DNA of 64,000 bases, taken from contig NZ_LT800494.1 of the NCBI RefSeq assembly GCF_900166665.1, forward strand, positions 3,032,422-3,096,421, in the 5' to 3' direction. The stretch is from Cytobacillus gottheilii (lineage in GTDB: Bacteria > Bacillota > Bacilli > Bacillales > Cytobacillaceae). Below are positions 46,144 to 55,150 of the stretch, piece by piece (position 1 is the stretch's first letter; each line of letters starts with the position of its first letter). The translations under genes and the position numbers were made by a program. A model generated the notes under the pieces. The model ran no database searches and was not told the origin of the DNA. It saw only the letters and a program-made list of their open reading frames with translations.

Positions 46144-46454
46144 GGCTGGGACATAAGTATTTAACACACTCATAGAACCGAATGGTTAGGAAGTTATCTT
46201 TCTAATCATTCGGTTTTTATGATTATAAAATTTATTATATGAACATGAGTGAAATGGAGCGGAGGACCCTCGACTCCGGTGGGCAATAGAGGAAAAGGTG
46301 AGACCCCACAGAAGCTTTGCTTCGAGGAGGCTCAGCTTCCTCCCCACGGAAAGCGAGGGGCCGCAGCGCAATTGAACGGACTTGTTTAAACACCCAAACC
46401 AAGATAGTGAATATTCGTGTTTTAGAAAGATTAATTTCGTTTTGTCCCAGCCTC
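46142..46454 (-). repeat. Family-1 dispersed repeat, full copy (C), reverse orientation
   Basis: 313 bp, from GAGGCTGGGACATAAGTATTT to TTTCGTTTTGTCCCAGCCTC, perfect inverted ends for about 13 bases (GAGGCTGGGACAWAA). The hairpin end (AACCGAATGGTTAGGAAG...CTTTCTAATCATTCGGTT, 46175-46218) comes first in this orientation, followed by the GC core. It lies between the lipoprotein gene and the converging ykvI and supplies part of the lipoprotein's stop codon. Confidence 0.9.
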
Positions 46455-46556
46455 TTGGCGCTCCTTTTTACTGTAAGTAAGGGGGGATTTTCCGGTTATC
46501 TCTCAAAATCCCGCCTATTTTCAGATGTTTTGAACAAATAGCCAAAATTCCTCCCT

Positions 46557-47600
46557 CTATTTTTGCTCTCGGAATGGTTTCATCCAGAGCACAATAATAA
46601 AACCAAGGCTTACATACCCAAATAAAGGATACATATAGGAAAGCAATGTTCCATAATTAATCATGCTTGCCAAATAACTGATAACAAAAATAAACGAAAC
46701 TGTTACCATCGCTGGCATATTGATATATTGACGAATTTGGCGCTCTAATCCAAACGCATTGCCAACAACCGATGTCAAGATCTCACCATAAATAACAAAT
46801 ACAAAAATCCAATAAAACGATGCAGCCAAGGTTTTCATAACCACTGCCATTGGAATATTATACGATTCTACATCCGGAAGCATGACCAATGCTACATGAC
46901 TCGAAATAAGGATTAAGGTTAATGCTGCTCCTCCTAAAATGCCTCCCCATTTAATACTCTGATCATCTTTTATATCTGAAGCTACAGGAACAAGTACAGC
47001 TTGAGACAGCGCTAAATTAAGAGCTGTATACGAAAAAGGAGCTATGACTGCCTTCCATCCGTCATCGGCATACGGGATATATGCTACTCTCTCCCAAAAG
47101 TCAGGAAGCTGCATGGAAATAAGCATCAGCATAAAACTAAAAACAATCATCATGGGTACGACAATTATATTGATCGCAAATAAGCCTTTAATCCCCCGAA
47201 GAATGGTTAACAACGATATAGCGATGGTGATTAGCACCCCGATGGTTTTTGAAATGCCAAGCTGTTCCTCAAACACTGCCCCCGCTCCTGATAACATGAC
47301 TGCACATACACCTAATAACATAATCAGCATAAATAGATTTAACATGGTGCCAAACAACTTTCCAAATAAATACTCATTTAATTCCTGATATGATTTTGCC
47401 TCGATTTGAGCTGCAATTCTCATCATTTTTGAACCCATAAAAATAAAAATATACCCACTCATTAAAATCCCCACTAAACCGAAAATGCCAAAACGAGAGA
47501 AAAATTCAACGATCTCCCGACCTGTAGCAAAACCGGCACCAACAACCGTACCAACATATACAGCAGCTATTTGAAAGGCAGCAGCCCAGTTTGTTTTCAA
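46557..47600 (-). CDS. ykvI: YkvI family membrane transporter
   Basis: A 347-residue integral membrane protein with ten or so segments. It starts KTNWAAAFQIAAVYVGTVVGAGFATGREI, where the unwound-helix motif GTVVGAGFATGRE is the mark of the YkvI branch of the APC superfamily. It also has VPVASDIKDD. A solute transport role is inferred; no substrate is known. AAGGGAG precedes the TTG at 47600. It lies next to clpE, as in B. subtilis. Confidence 0.87.
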   Translation of the reverse strand: MKTNWAAAFQIAAVYVGTVVGAGFATGREIVEFFSRFGIFGLVGILMSGYIFIFMGSKMMRIAAQIEAKSYQELNEYLFGKLFGTMLNLFMLIMLLGVCAVMLSGAGAVFEEQLGISKTIGVLITIAISLLTILRGIKGLFAINIIVVPMMIVFSFMLMLISMQLPDFWERVAYIPYADDGWKAVIAPFSYTALNLALSQAVLVPVASDIKDDQSIKWGGILGGAALTLILISSHVALVMLPDVESYNIPMAVVMKTLAASFYWIFVFVIYGEILTSVVGNAFGLERQIRQYINMPAMVTVSFIFVISYLASMINYGTLLSYMYPLFGYVSLGFIIVLWMKPFREQK

Positions 47601-47818
47601 GTATATCTCTCCCTTCCCTTTCAAATATATGTGAAAAGGGACAAACAATGACGAGCATTTCCTACTATATTCTGATTTTCCCACCTCAATTTTGCAGCTT
47701 ACAGAAAAACTTTAGCAGAGTGAAAAATATCATCGTGTTGACGGCCACTCACTATTGGACGTTTCCCTATATAAAAAGCTCTATGTTTTAAATGAAAATA
47801 ATACCATAATCAAAACAC

Positions 47819-47847
47819 TTGAAAGTCAGTAAAGGTCAAATTATAAT
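47819..47847 (+). promoter_or_regulatory. Sigma-A promoter of clpE
   Basis: TTGAAA, 17 bases, TATAAT: near-consensus. The predicted start near 47854 lies inside the CtsR operator. Confidence 0.85.
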
Positions 47848-47849
47848 AT

Positions 47850-47866
47850 AGTCAAAGATAGTCAAA
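47850..47866 (+). promoter_or_regulatory. CtsR operator of clpE
   Basis: AGTCAAAGATAGTCAAA fits the CtsR direct-repeat consensus RGTCAAANANRGTCAAA exactly. A third GTCAAA half-site follows at once (47867-47872) and another heptad GGTCAAA lies in the promoter spacer at 47834. CtsR should bind over the transcription start and release it on heat shock. Confidence 0.9.
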
Positions 47867-47886
47867 GTCAAAAGGGGGAACTTATC

Positions 47887-50022
47887 ATGAACTGTCAAAA
47901 ATGTCAGCAAAACACAGCATCTGTTCAAATGGTGTATCGGGTAAATGGAAATGAAACCAAGCTTCAGTTATGCCATAGCTGTTATGAAGCTGAAAAACAA
48001 AAGGCACTCCCTGCTTTTGGTCCATCATCACAGTATTTTTCAGGATTTAACGGGATGCCTTTCGACTCATTATTTAATCAAATGAAGAATAACGAAAATA
48101 TATCTGATACACCAACAGCTAACCGCCAGCAAAACAGAAGCGGTTTTATAGATCAATTCGGACGAAACTTAACTCATATGGCAAAGGCAGGACTTATTGA
48201 TCCGGTCATTGGCCGAGATGAAGAAATTAAACGAGTAATAGAAATCCTTAATCGCCGCACCAAAAACAACCCAGTATTAATTGGAGAGCCTGGTGTTGGG
48301 AAAACAGCCATTGCAGAAGGTCTTGCACTGAAAATCGCTAATGGCGAAATTCCTAAGAAACTAGAAGGTAAAGAGGTTTACTTGCTTGATGTTGCTTCTC
48401 TTGTTTCTAATACGGGAATAAGAGGACAATTTGAAGAAAGAATGAAAAAGCTAATTCAAGAGGTTCAGTACCGTAAAAATATCATTTTATTCATTGATGA
48501 ACTCCACCTCTTAGTCGGTGCAGGATCTGCAGAAGGCTCTATGGATGCCGGCAATATTCTGAAACCTTCCCTTGCACGAGGAGAACTGCAGCTAGTTGGG
48601 GCAACTACTTTAAAAGAATATCGAACAATTGAAAAGGATGCAGCCTTAGAACGAAGATTTCAGCCTGTTCATGTAAAAGAGCCATCCATTGATGAAGCGA
48701 TATCGATCTTACACGGATTAAAAGCAAAATTTGAAGAATATCATCAAGTAACATTCAGTCAAGAAGCCATTGAAGCATGTGTGCGTTTGTCACATCGCTA
48801 TATCCAGGATCGTTATCTTCCAGATAAGGCCATTGATTTAATGGACGAGGCTGGATCAAAACTCAATCTTGAATTAAAACACCAGTCACATGAAGTTCTG
48901 GAAACAAAATTAAAAGAAATTCATATTCGAAAGGAACAGGTTTTAAAAGAAGAAAATTATGAAGAAGCCGCCAAACTTCGAGAGAAAGAGCTACTTCTGG
49001 AGAAGAAGCTCAATGACCCAGCTAAACCTGAAAGGTTAACAGTTGATGTGCCACTGATCCAGCAAATTATTGAGCAAAAAACCGGCATTCCAGTCGGACA
49101 GCTATTAGACGATGATAAATCTAAGATGCAAAATCTAGAACATAACCTAACTAAAAAAGTTATTGGTCAAAAAGAGGCTGTCACTAAAGTAGCAAAGGCA
49201 ATCCGCCGCAGCCGTGCTGGTCTTAAACCAAAAAACCGTCCAATTGGCTCATTCTTATTTGTTGGACCAACAGGGGTTGGGAAAACAGAACTGACTAAAA
49301 CGCTTGCTGAAGTACTTTTTGGAACGAAAGAAAACATGATTCGTCTTGATATGAGTGAATTCATGGAAAAGCATAGTGTTTCAAAAATTATAGGTTCACC
49401 TCCAGGCTATGTCGGACATGAGGAAGCTGGACAGCTCACTGAAAAAGTGCGCCGCAATCCATATAGCATTATTCTCCTTGATGAAATAGAGAAAGCTCAT
49501 CCTGATGTTCAGCATATGTTCCTGCAAATACTTGAAGATGGACGATTAACAGACAGTCAGGGCAGAACGGTCAGCTTCAAGGATAGCGTCATTATTATGA
49601 CGAGTAACGCTGGTATCAGCCATAAAGAAACAAAGGTTGGTTTTGGCGCACAATCAGCTGTAAATGAAGCAACTATTTTAGATTCTTTAGGAGGATTTTT
49701 CAAGCCTGAGTTTTTAAATCGTTTTGATAGCATTATTGAATTTAAATCCTTACAGCCTGAAGATTTATTGAAGATTACTGATATACTCCTTGCTGATCTA
49801 ATTCATTCGTTAAAAGAACAGCAAATAGAATTGCAAATTGATGACATTGTGAAAGAGAAGCTCGCAGAATTAGGTTATGACCCTAAGTTTGGGGCACGTC
49901 CGCTCAGAAGAGTGATTCAAGATCAGCTCGAAGATGTAATTGCTGACTTTATTATTGACCAGAAGGATTGCAAACGTCTGTATGCTGTTCTTGAGAATGA
50001 TAAGATCGTGATTAAAGCTTAA
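47887..50022 (+). CDS. clpE: ATP-dependent Clp protease ATPase subunit ClpE
   Basis: Hsp100/Clp unfoldase (711 residues) of the stress response. The N-terminal zinc finger (Cys3, Cys6, Cys29, Cys32) distinguishes ClpE from ClpC. The first AAA+ module has [13 protein letters not shown]-like linker ([12 protein letters not shown]) follows. The second module has [12 protein letters not shown] and ends [13 protein letters not shown]. It works with ClpP on damaged protein. GGGGGAAC precedes the ATG. Control by CtsR is evident from the operator. It converges with the M3 peptidase gene across a repeat. Confidence 0.97.
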   Translation: MNCQKCQQNTASVQMVYRVNGNETKLQLCHSCYEAEKQKALPAFGPSSQYFSGFNGMPFDSLFNQMKNNENISDTPTANRQQNRSGFIDQFGRNLTHMAKAGLIDPVIGRDEEIKRVIEILNRRTKNNPVLIGEPGVGKTAIAEGLALKIANGEIPKKLEGKEVYLLDVASLVSNTGIRGQFEERMKKLIQEVQYRKNIILFIDELHLLVGAGSAEGSMDAGNILKPSLARGELQLVGATTLKEYRTIEKDAALERRFQPVHVKEPSIDEAISILHGLKAKFEEYHQVTFSQEAIEACVRLSHRYIQDRYLPDKAIDLMDEAGSKLNLELKHQSHEVLETKLKEIHIRKEQVLKEENYEEAAKLREKELLLEKKLNDPAKPERLTVDVPLIQQIIEQKTGIPVGQLLDDDKSKMQNLEHNLTKKVIGQKEAVTKVAKAIRRSRAGLKPKNRPIGSFLFVGPTGVGKTELTKTLAEVLFGTKENMIRLDMSEFMEKHSVSKIIGSPPGYVGHEEAGQLTEKVRRNPYSIILLDEIEKAHPDVQHMFLQILEDGRLTDSQGRTVSFKDSVIIMTSNAGISHKETKVGFGAQSAVNEATILDSLGGFFKPEFLNRFDSIIEFKSLQPEDLLKITDILLADLIHSLKEQQIELQIDDIVKEKLAELGYDPKFGARPLRRVIQDQLEDVIADFIIDQKDCKRLYAVLENDKIVIKA

Positions 50023-50044
50023 ACATTTCTTTTTATACTAATAA

Positions 50045-50363
50045 GGGGCTGGGAAAAAACGAAATTAATCTTTCTAAAACACGAATATTCACTATCTTGT
50101 TTTGGGTGTTTAAACAAGTCCGTTCAATTGCGCTGCGGCCCCTCGCTTTCCGTGGGGAGGAAGCTGAGCCTCCTCGAAGCAAAGCTTCTGCGGGGTCTCA
50201 CCTTTTCCTCTATTGCCCACAGGAGTCGAGGGGCCTCCGCTCCATTTCACTCATGTTAATAAAATATATTATATAATCATAAATAAAAAAACCGAATGAT
50301 TAGAAAGATAACTTCCTAACCATTCGGTTCTATGAATGTGTTAAATACTTATGTCCTAGCCTC
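50045..50363 (+). repeat. Family-1 dispersed repeat, full copy (A)
   Basis: 319 bp from GGGGCTGGGAAAAAACGAAA to CTTATGTCCTAGCCTC. It is nearly identical to copy B in the left arm and linker (TTAATCTTTCTAAAACACGA, AATATTCACTATCTTG), with the GC core (50120-50245) and the hairpin AAACCGAATGATTAGAAAG...CTTCCTAACCATTCGGTT. It fills the clpE / M3 peptidase convergent junction, 22 and 11 bases from the two stop codons. Confidence 0.9.
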
Positions 50364-50374
50364 TTTTTCATTCA

Positions 50375-52069
50375 TTACAATGCTTTATCATCAACAGCAG
50401 AAAGCCATTGATCAATTTCACTAACAACAGATTGAACACAGCCATCTTCAAATGGAGAGATTAAGTTTGCCTCTTTCACAAGTCCTGTAAATGGCAGGCT
50501 TCCTCCCAATTTACAGAGATGTAAATAATCCTTCCATGCTTGTTCTTGATTTTCTCTAGACCGTTTCCAAAATTGGAAGGCGCAAATTTGTGCTAACGTA
50601 TAATCAATATAATAGAAAGGCGAATTATATATATGACCCTGACGCTGCCAGAAACCGCCGTTCTCTAAATATTCATTTCCATCATAATCTCGATGAGGCA
50701 TATACTTCTTCTCAATTTCTCTCCAGGCATGCTTTCGCTCTTCTGGTGTCGCTTTATAGTTTTCGTAAACCCAATGCTGAAATTCATCGACTGCAACTCC
50801 ATATGGCAGGAACAATAAGCCTGAGCTTAAATGGGAAAACTTATATTTATCTGTATCCTCTTTAAAGAAATTCTCCATCCATGGCCATGTAAAAAACTCC
50901 ATGCTCATTGAATGAATTTCTGCTGCTTCATAGGTTGGCCAATTATATTCTGGGATTTCAAAATGACTGCTTTCATAAACTTGGAACGCGTGACCTGCTT
51001 CATGTGTAAGCACATCTATATCACCTGAAGTTCCATTAAAATTGGAAAAAATAAATGGAGCTTTGTAATTTTCGATGTATGTACAATAACCGCCGCCAGC
51101 TTTCCCTTTTTTCGCAACAAGGTCCATTAAACCATTATCGTTCATAAAAGCAAAGAATTTACCTGTTTCTTCTGAAAGCTCATCATACATCTTTTGTCCA
51201 TTGGCTACGATCCATTCTGGATCACCTTTTGGAACAGCATTGCCTGTGCTAAAAACAAATCCCTCATCGTAATATTTAAGCTGATCAACACCAATTCGCT
51301 CACGCTGGCGCTCTTTTAACTTGGTAGCAAGCGGTACAATATATTCCTTAATCTGATTTCGGAAGTTCTTTACCATCTCCGCATTATAATCGGTACGATA
51401 CATACGGTGATATCCTAACTCTACAAAGTTCTTGTAGCCCAATTTATGAGCAATTTCTGTACGCAGCTGAACAAGTTCATCATAAATTCTGTCAAGCTCC
51501 TCTTCAATTCCGGCAAGAAAACCAAACTTTGCTTCACTTGCCTTTTTCCGCATTTCACGATCTGTTGACTCTGTAAACGGATCAAGCTGAGCTAGTGTCC
51601 TCTCTTCTCCTTCAAACTGAATTTTCGCTGACGCAATCAGCTTTGTATATTCTGAAGATAACTTATTTTCCTTTTGTAAGGAGGAAACTATTTCCGGAGA
51701 GAACACTTTCAATTGTGCATCTGCTAAATCAAATAGCTGTCTTCCCCATTTCTTCTCAAGTTCATCTCTAAATGGAGAGTTTACTAAGGCCTCATAATAC
51801 TTCGTCATATACCCTTCAATTTGAGGCTGCACCTCATCCATAAAATCCTGCTCGGTTTTATAGAATTCATCATTTGTATCAATAGAATGACGAATATAGG
51901 TCAAATTAAACATCGTACTGAGATCATTACGAATGGCATTTAGATCTGTCATAGCCTGGTCCTGTTCTTCAATGGATGCAGCCTTTTTAAATGCCTCAAT
52001 GGCTTCATCTAATTTTTTTCCTGCCAGGTCAATATCCGGCCGGACATATTGATAATCTTCAAATCTCAT
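50375..52069 (-). CDS. M3-family oligoendopeptidase
   Basis: A 564-residue cytoplasmic zinc peptidase. The zinc motif HEAGH is in DVLTHEAGHAFQVYES, and the third ligand Glu is in the downstream helix (YEAAEIHSMSMEF). Length and pattern fit the PepF/PZ-peptidase class that cuts short oligopeptides. The N-terminal 180 residues are the helical lid. AAGGAG lies ten bases before the ATG. Single gene. Confidence 0.92.
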   Translation of the reverse strand: MRFEDYQYVRPDIDLAGKKLDEAIEAFKKAASIEEQDQAMTDLNAIRNDLSTMFNLTYIRHSIDTNDEFYKTEQDFMDEVQPQIEGYMTKYYEALVNSPFRDELEKKWGRQLFDLADAQLKVFSPEIVSSLQKENKLSSEYTKLIASAKIQFEGEERTLAQLDPFTESTDREMRKKASEAKFGFLAGIEEELDRIYDELVQLRTEIAHKLGYKNFVELGYHRMYRTDYNAEMVKNFRNQIKEYIVPLATKLKERQRERIGVDQLKYYDEGFVFSTGNAVPKGDPEWIVANGQKMYDELSEETGKFFAFMNDNGLMDLVAKKGKAGGGYCTYIENYKAPFIFSNFNGTSGDIDVLTHEAGHAFQVYESSHFEIPEYNWPTYEAAEIHSMSMEFFTWPWMENFFKEDTDKYKFSHLSSGLLFLPYGVAVDEFQHWVYENYKATPEERKHAWREIEKKYMPHRDYDGNEYLENGGFWQRQGHIYNSPFYYIDYTLAQICAFQFWKRSRENQEQAWKDYLHLCKLGGSLPFTGLVKEANLISPFEDGCVQSVVSEIDQWLSAVDDKAL

Positions 52070-52410
52070 TTTTAAGCACTCCTTTTAACATGCGAAAAAT
52101 TTTGAATATTAAATTGATTCTTATCGGGTTACTCATTCTGCAGCAAGATAGACTAGGGTATGCCCCTTTATTCTCCAGCCTATCAACATATTTTATTTCG
52201 ACAGCGGAGGCTCATTTCCTTTTTCATTTAATGTTTTATCTTTCTTATTTTATACTTAATTTCCTATCAAATTTTTCTTCTTTCTTTCTAAAGCACATTC
52301 CATCTATCAAACTGGCGAATAAACCATAGCTTTTCAAACAAACATAAGATGTTCTATAAAAAATAATACTGTTTTTGTAAACATTGTTGCTGTGAACTTA
52401 AATGAGTAGA

Positions 52411-52540
52411 AGTTGATTTCCGCTCCAGGCGCTCGCTTTCCGCGGGTGGGCGCTGAGCATCCTCGTCACTTACGCTCCTGCGGGGTCTCACCTATCCCAC
52501 TTCTCCCGCAGGAGACTCGCACCTTCTGCTCCATTCAACT
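52411..52540. repeat. Family-4 GC-rich repeat
   Basis: 130 bp bounded by AGTTGA and TCAACT. The inside (CGCTCCAGGCGCTCGCTTTCCGCGGG...CTCCTGCGGGGTCTCACCT...CGCAGGAGACTCGCACC) is clearly related to the GC core of the family-1 elements (CCTCGCTTTCCGTGGGG...TTCTGCGGGGTCTCACCT...CACAGGAGTCGAGG). It lacks the family-1 arms and the CCGAATGATTAG hairpin, so it looks like the core standing alone. Confidence 0.75.
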
Positions 52541-52605
52541 AGTCTGTTATCAAATAGAAAACTTATCCAAAAACAACAAACTTTTAGAAAAGAGCTAAAA
52601 ATAAA

Positions 52606-52636
52606 AACGAGCTCGCTATTTTAAACGAAGCTCGTT
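52606..52636 (-). terminator. Terminator of mhqR
   Basis: AACGAGCT and AGCTCGTT with a 15-base loop; the minus strand continues TTTTATTTTT. Six bases after the mhqR stop. Confidence 0.8.
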
Positions 52637-52642
52637 CAGGTA

Positions 52643-53083
52643 CTAATACTTTCCTACTGAAAGTCCAACAGTCTTTAGAAGATCAATCGCTGTTTCCTTT
52701 TCTTCTTCACTCAGAACAGACATGATTTCATGTATTTTCTGCTCATGCTCAGGAAAGATACTTTCAATAAATTCTTTCCCTTTCTCGGTGATTTGTGCAA
52801 AAGTTACTCGACGGTCATTCGGACATGCGACTCTTCTCAAATAATCCTTCTGCTCAAGCTTATCCACCACATACGTAATGCTGCCGCTCGCTAGTAATAT
52901 TTTTCCGCCAATTTGCTGAAGAGGCTGGTCTCCTTTATGATACAAAAGCTCTAAAACGGCAAATTCTGTCGGATTCAAACCATATGTTTGTATTCTTTTA
53001 TTCACCTGTTCATTTATTGAACGGTATGCCCTAGAAAGAACAATAAATAGCTTTAGCGATTGGCCTATATTCTCAGAACCCAT
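52643..53083 (-). CDS. mhqR: MarR-type repressor MhqR (YkvE)
   Basis: A 146-residue winged-helix repressor. HTH and wing: LNPTEFAVLELLYHKGDQPLQQIGGKILLASGSITYVVDKLEQKDYLRR...DRRVTFAQITEKG. It resembles B. subtilis MhqR, which controls catechol and quinone resistance genes, and it lies next to kinD as there. AAGGA precedes the ATG by nine bases. A palindrome that looks like an MhqR box lies 34 bases upstream of the start, so it may control itself. No quinone-resistance target gene is in the window. Confidence 0.85.
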   Translation of the reverse strand: MGSENIGQSLKLFIVLSRAYRSINEQVNKRIQTYGLNPTEFAVLELLYHKGDQPLQQIGGKILLASGSITYVVDKLEQKDYLRRVACPNDRRVTFAQITEKGKEFIESIFPEHEQKIHEIMSVLSEEEKETAIDLLKTVGLSVGKY

Positions 53084-53116
53084 TTACTCCAATCCTTTAC
53101 AAATTAATAGACAAAA

Positions 53117-53134
53117 TTTCTTGAAATCAAGATA
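53117..53134. promoter_or_regulatory. Putative MhqR operator in the mhqR upstream region
   Basis: On the minus strand TATCTTGATTTCAAGAAA: two eight-base arms with one mismatch. It agrees at 14 of 18 positions with the MhqR box TATCTCGAATTCGAGATA as I remember it. Confidence 0.45.
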
Positions 53135-53245
53135 ATTATAAGGAAGCACGTACAGCATGTCAATTTACTGAGACGGATTCATGAGACTTTTTACATACTT
53201 AATATGCCTCATCATTTTCATTCAGCTTTATCGTCCAAAAAATGG

Positions 53246-53251
53246 TATAAT
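53246..53251 (+). promoter_or_regulatory. Extended minus-10 promoter of kinD
   Basis: TGGTATAAT, an extended minus-10 (TGN plus TATAAT), 35 bases before the kinD start. No good minus-35 box is present, as is usual for this class. Confidence 0.5.
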
Positions 53252-53285
53252 ACATACAAATCTATGAAAAGTTCGGAGTATAATC

Positions 53286-54782
53286 ATGACGAATAAATAT
53301 CAAAACATTGCATTGTATCTCCTAATCGTTTGTTTACCCACACTGATTGGCGGCCTTTACTCTTTTTATCAATCAGCAGAAGAGGATTACAATCAGCGAG
53401 AGGAAGATACCTATTGGATTGCATCTGTTCACCAAAAAAGCTGGGATCAATTTATATCAGAGACATTTACGATGTTAGAGATTTTATCACTATCAATTAG
53501 AACAGATCAATCAGCAGATCGATTGCAATATCTTTTACAGGAAGCACATCGAATGGACCCCCGTTACGGAGGTATTTACTTGCTGGACCCAAGTGGAACG
53601 ATCATGGCTGGCTCCAATTCATACCTAGAAAATGCTGATCTATCAGACACAGAATATATTAAAGAAATTAGAAAAACGAAAGACATTATTATTTCCAATA
53701 AAGAAGAAAAACTAATAAACGGACAAAATGTAATTGGAGTTGGAAAACCTGTTTTTTCTGAAAGTGGAGAGATGAGTGCTATTCTCATTGCCCATCTTCG
53801 CAGTGATTATATGGAGAATATTATGAAAGTATTAACTCCAAATACTAGTTTAACTCTATTAAACGCCGAAGATGAACTCATTTTTAATATTGTTTCTGCT
53901 AAAGAAGATTCTCATCATACAATTTCGGTACCGCTTGAAAGCTTGCCTTGGACTTTAGAAGTGAACATGTCCCCCAAAAATTCAGATACGATTTATAAGC
54001 AAGTAATGGCGGCACTTGCAAAATATTTAATCATTACACATATTATCTTCTTCTTTATTAAATACTTTATGCTGAAAAGGCAGGCACAGCAAGAAAAGAA
54101 GGAAAATGAGCTGCAGAAATTGGAGCTTGTCGGTACACTTGCGGCCAGCACAGCTCATGAGATCCGCAATCCATTAACTGGCATTAAAGGACTTGTTCAG
54201 TTACTGAGTGAAAAATATACCAGCTCAACCGATCAATATTATTTCTCAGTGATTAATGATGAGATTAATAGAATCAATGAAATTGTCAGTGAATTTCTTA
54301 TACTTGGTAAACCAACCGCGCAAAAAAATGAAACGATGGATTTAAATCAAATCCTTAGTACATTAGATCCTTTAATTCGTTCTGAAGCGCTTATGAATCG
54401 AATAAATTATCAATGTGAGCTTCCGAATGACCCTACTTATGTAAAAGGTACAAAAGACCAAATGAAACAAGTGATCTTGAACATTACTAAAAATGCATTT
54501 GAATCAATGGAGGCTGGCGGAAGTCTCACCATTAAATTATCAGTCAAGAACAGCAAATGCCAAATAAAAATAATTGATACAGGCACCGGGATATCTGAAC
54601 AGGCAATTAAAAAAATCTTTCAGCCTTTTTATACATCGAAAGATATGGGCACTGGACTTGGGCTCGTTGTTTGCAGAAGGATCATACAATCATTCGGAGG
54701 CGAAATTTTCATTACGAGCAAAGAAAACTTTGGTACTCAAGTCGATATTTTTCTTCCTTCGCAGGAGGATCAGGAGGAGTAA
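53286..54782 (+). CDS. kinD: Sporulation sensor kinase KinD
   Basis: Membrane sensor histidine kinase (498 residues). Membrane segment 1 is at 8-28, an extracellular double-Cache-like sensor at 30-238, membrane segment 2 at 244-262, and the dimerisation/phospho-acceptor domain holds His291 in HEIRNPLTGIKG. The ATPase domain has NITKNAFESM, DTGTGI and GTGLGLVV. This matches B. subtilis KinD (506), which feeds the Spo0F-Spo0B-Spo0A phosphorelay and answers to surface and matrix signals. Divergent from mhqR, as in B. subtilis. GGAG precedes the ATG. No response regulator is nearby. Confidence 0.87.
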   Translation: MTNKYQNIALYLLIVCLPTLIGGLYSFYQSAEEDYNQREEDTYWIASVHQKSWDQFISETFTMLEILSLSIRTDQSADRLQYLLQEAHRMDPRYGGIYLLDPSGTIMAGSNSYLENADLSDTEYIKEIRKTKDIIISNKEEKLINGQNVIGVGKPVFSESGEMSAILIAHLRSDYMENIMKVLTPNTSLTLLNAEDELIFNIVSAKEDSHHTISVPLESLPWTLEVNMSPKNSDTIYKQVMAALAKYLIITHIIFFFIKYFMLKRQAQQEKKENELQKLELVGTLAASTAHEIRNPLTGIKGLVQLLSEKYTSSTDQYYFSVINDEINRINEIVSEFLILGKPTAQKNETMDLNQILSTLDPLIRSEALMNRINYQCELPNDPTYVKGTKDQMKQVILNITKNAFESMEAGGSLTIKLSVKNSKCQIKIIDTGTGISEQAIKKIFQPFYTSKDMGTGLGLVVCRRIIQSFGGEIFITSKENFGTQVDIFLPSQEDQEE

Positions 54783-54793
54783 AATTGAAACGG

Positions 54794-54822
54794 AAGCAGA
54801 GCACAAGTCGCTCTGCTTTTTT
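54794..54822 (+). terminator. Terminator of kinD
   Basis: AAGCAGAGC and GCTCTGCTTTTTT with a seven-base loop, just behind the kinD stop. Confidence 0.9.
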
Positions 54823-55150
54823 CTTCACCTTCATGCAGTCTATTGCATATGATTGCATGAACGTTTTTTTTCTTGCTTCCATTGTTGTTTGGCATTAGGT
54901 TCGTAATGTTCTGCTGCTATCGCCTGAGCCTATTATGCCCCTTTTCTTTAGTCCCCCGTCATACATTTATCGCTGTTACGTAATACCAAATGATTTAATT
55001 GCTCTTTTTAATCTAGAATATTATGATAGTAGAATCGAGCATTAATTTTTGTAAGTTCATTATAAATCAGCCTTGAAGAAATTATCTTAATATTCTTTTT
55101 CTCATTTTTAACAGTATAGGTTTTTTGACAGAAAAGGAGAGGTGAATGTA
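54823..55150. other. Intergenic region before the ZIP transporter gene
   Basis: About 330 bases of AT-rich sequence after the kinD terminator. It must contain the zip promoter, but I see no clear boxes, repeats or RNA elements. Confidence 0.4.

Larger units (their letters stand above)
52070..52642. other. Intergenic region with a family-4 repeat
   Basis: About 570 bases between the M3 peptidase start and the mhqR stop (both minus strand). The left 330 bases are AT rich and should hold the peptidase promoter; nothing else is seen there. 52411-52540 is a GC-rich repeat, and 52606-52636 is the mhqR terminator. Confidence 0.5.
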
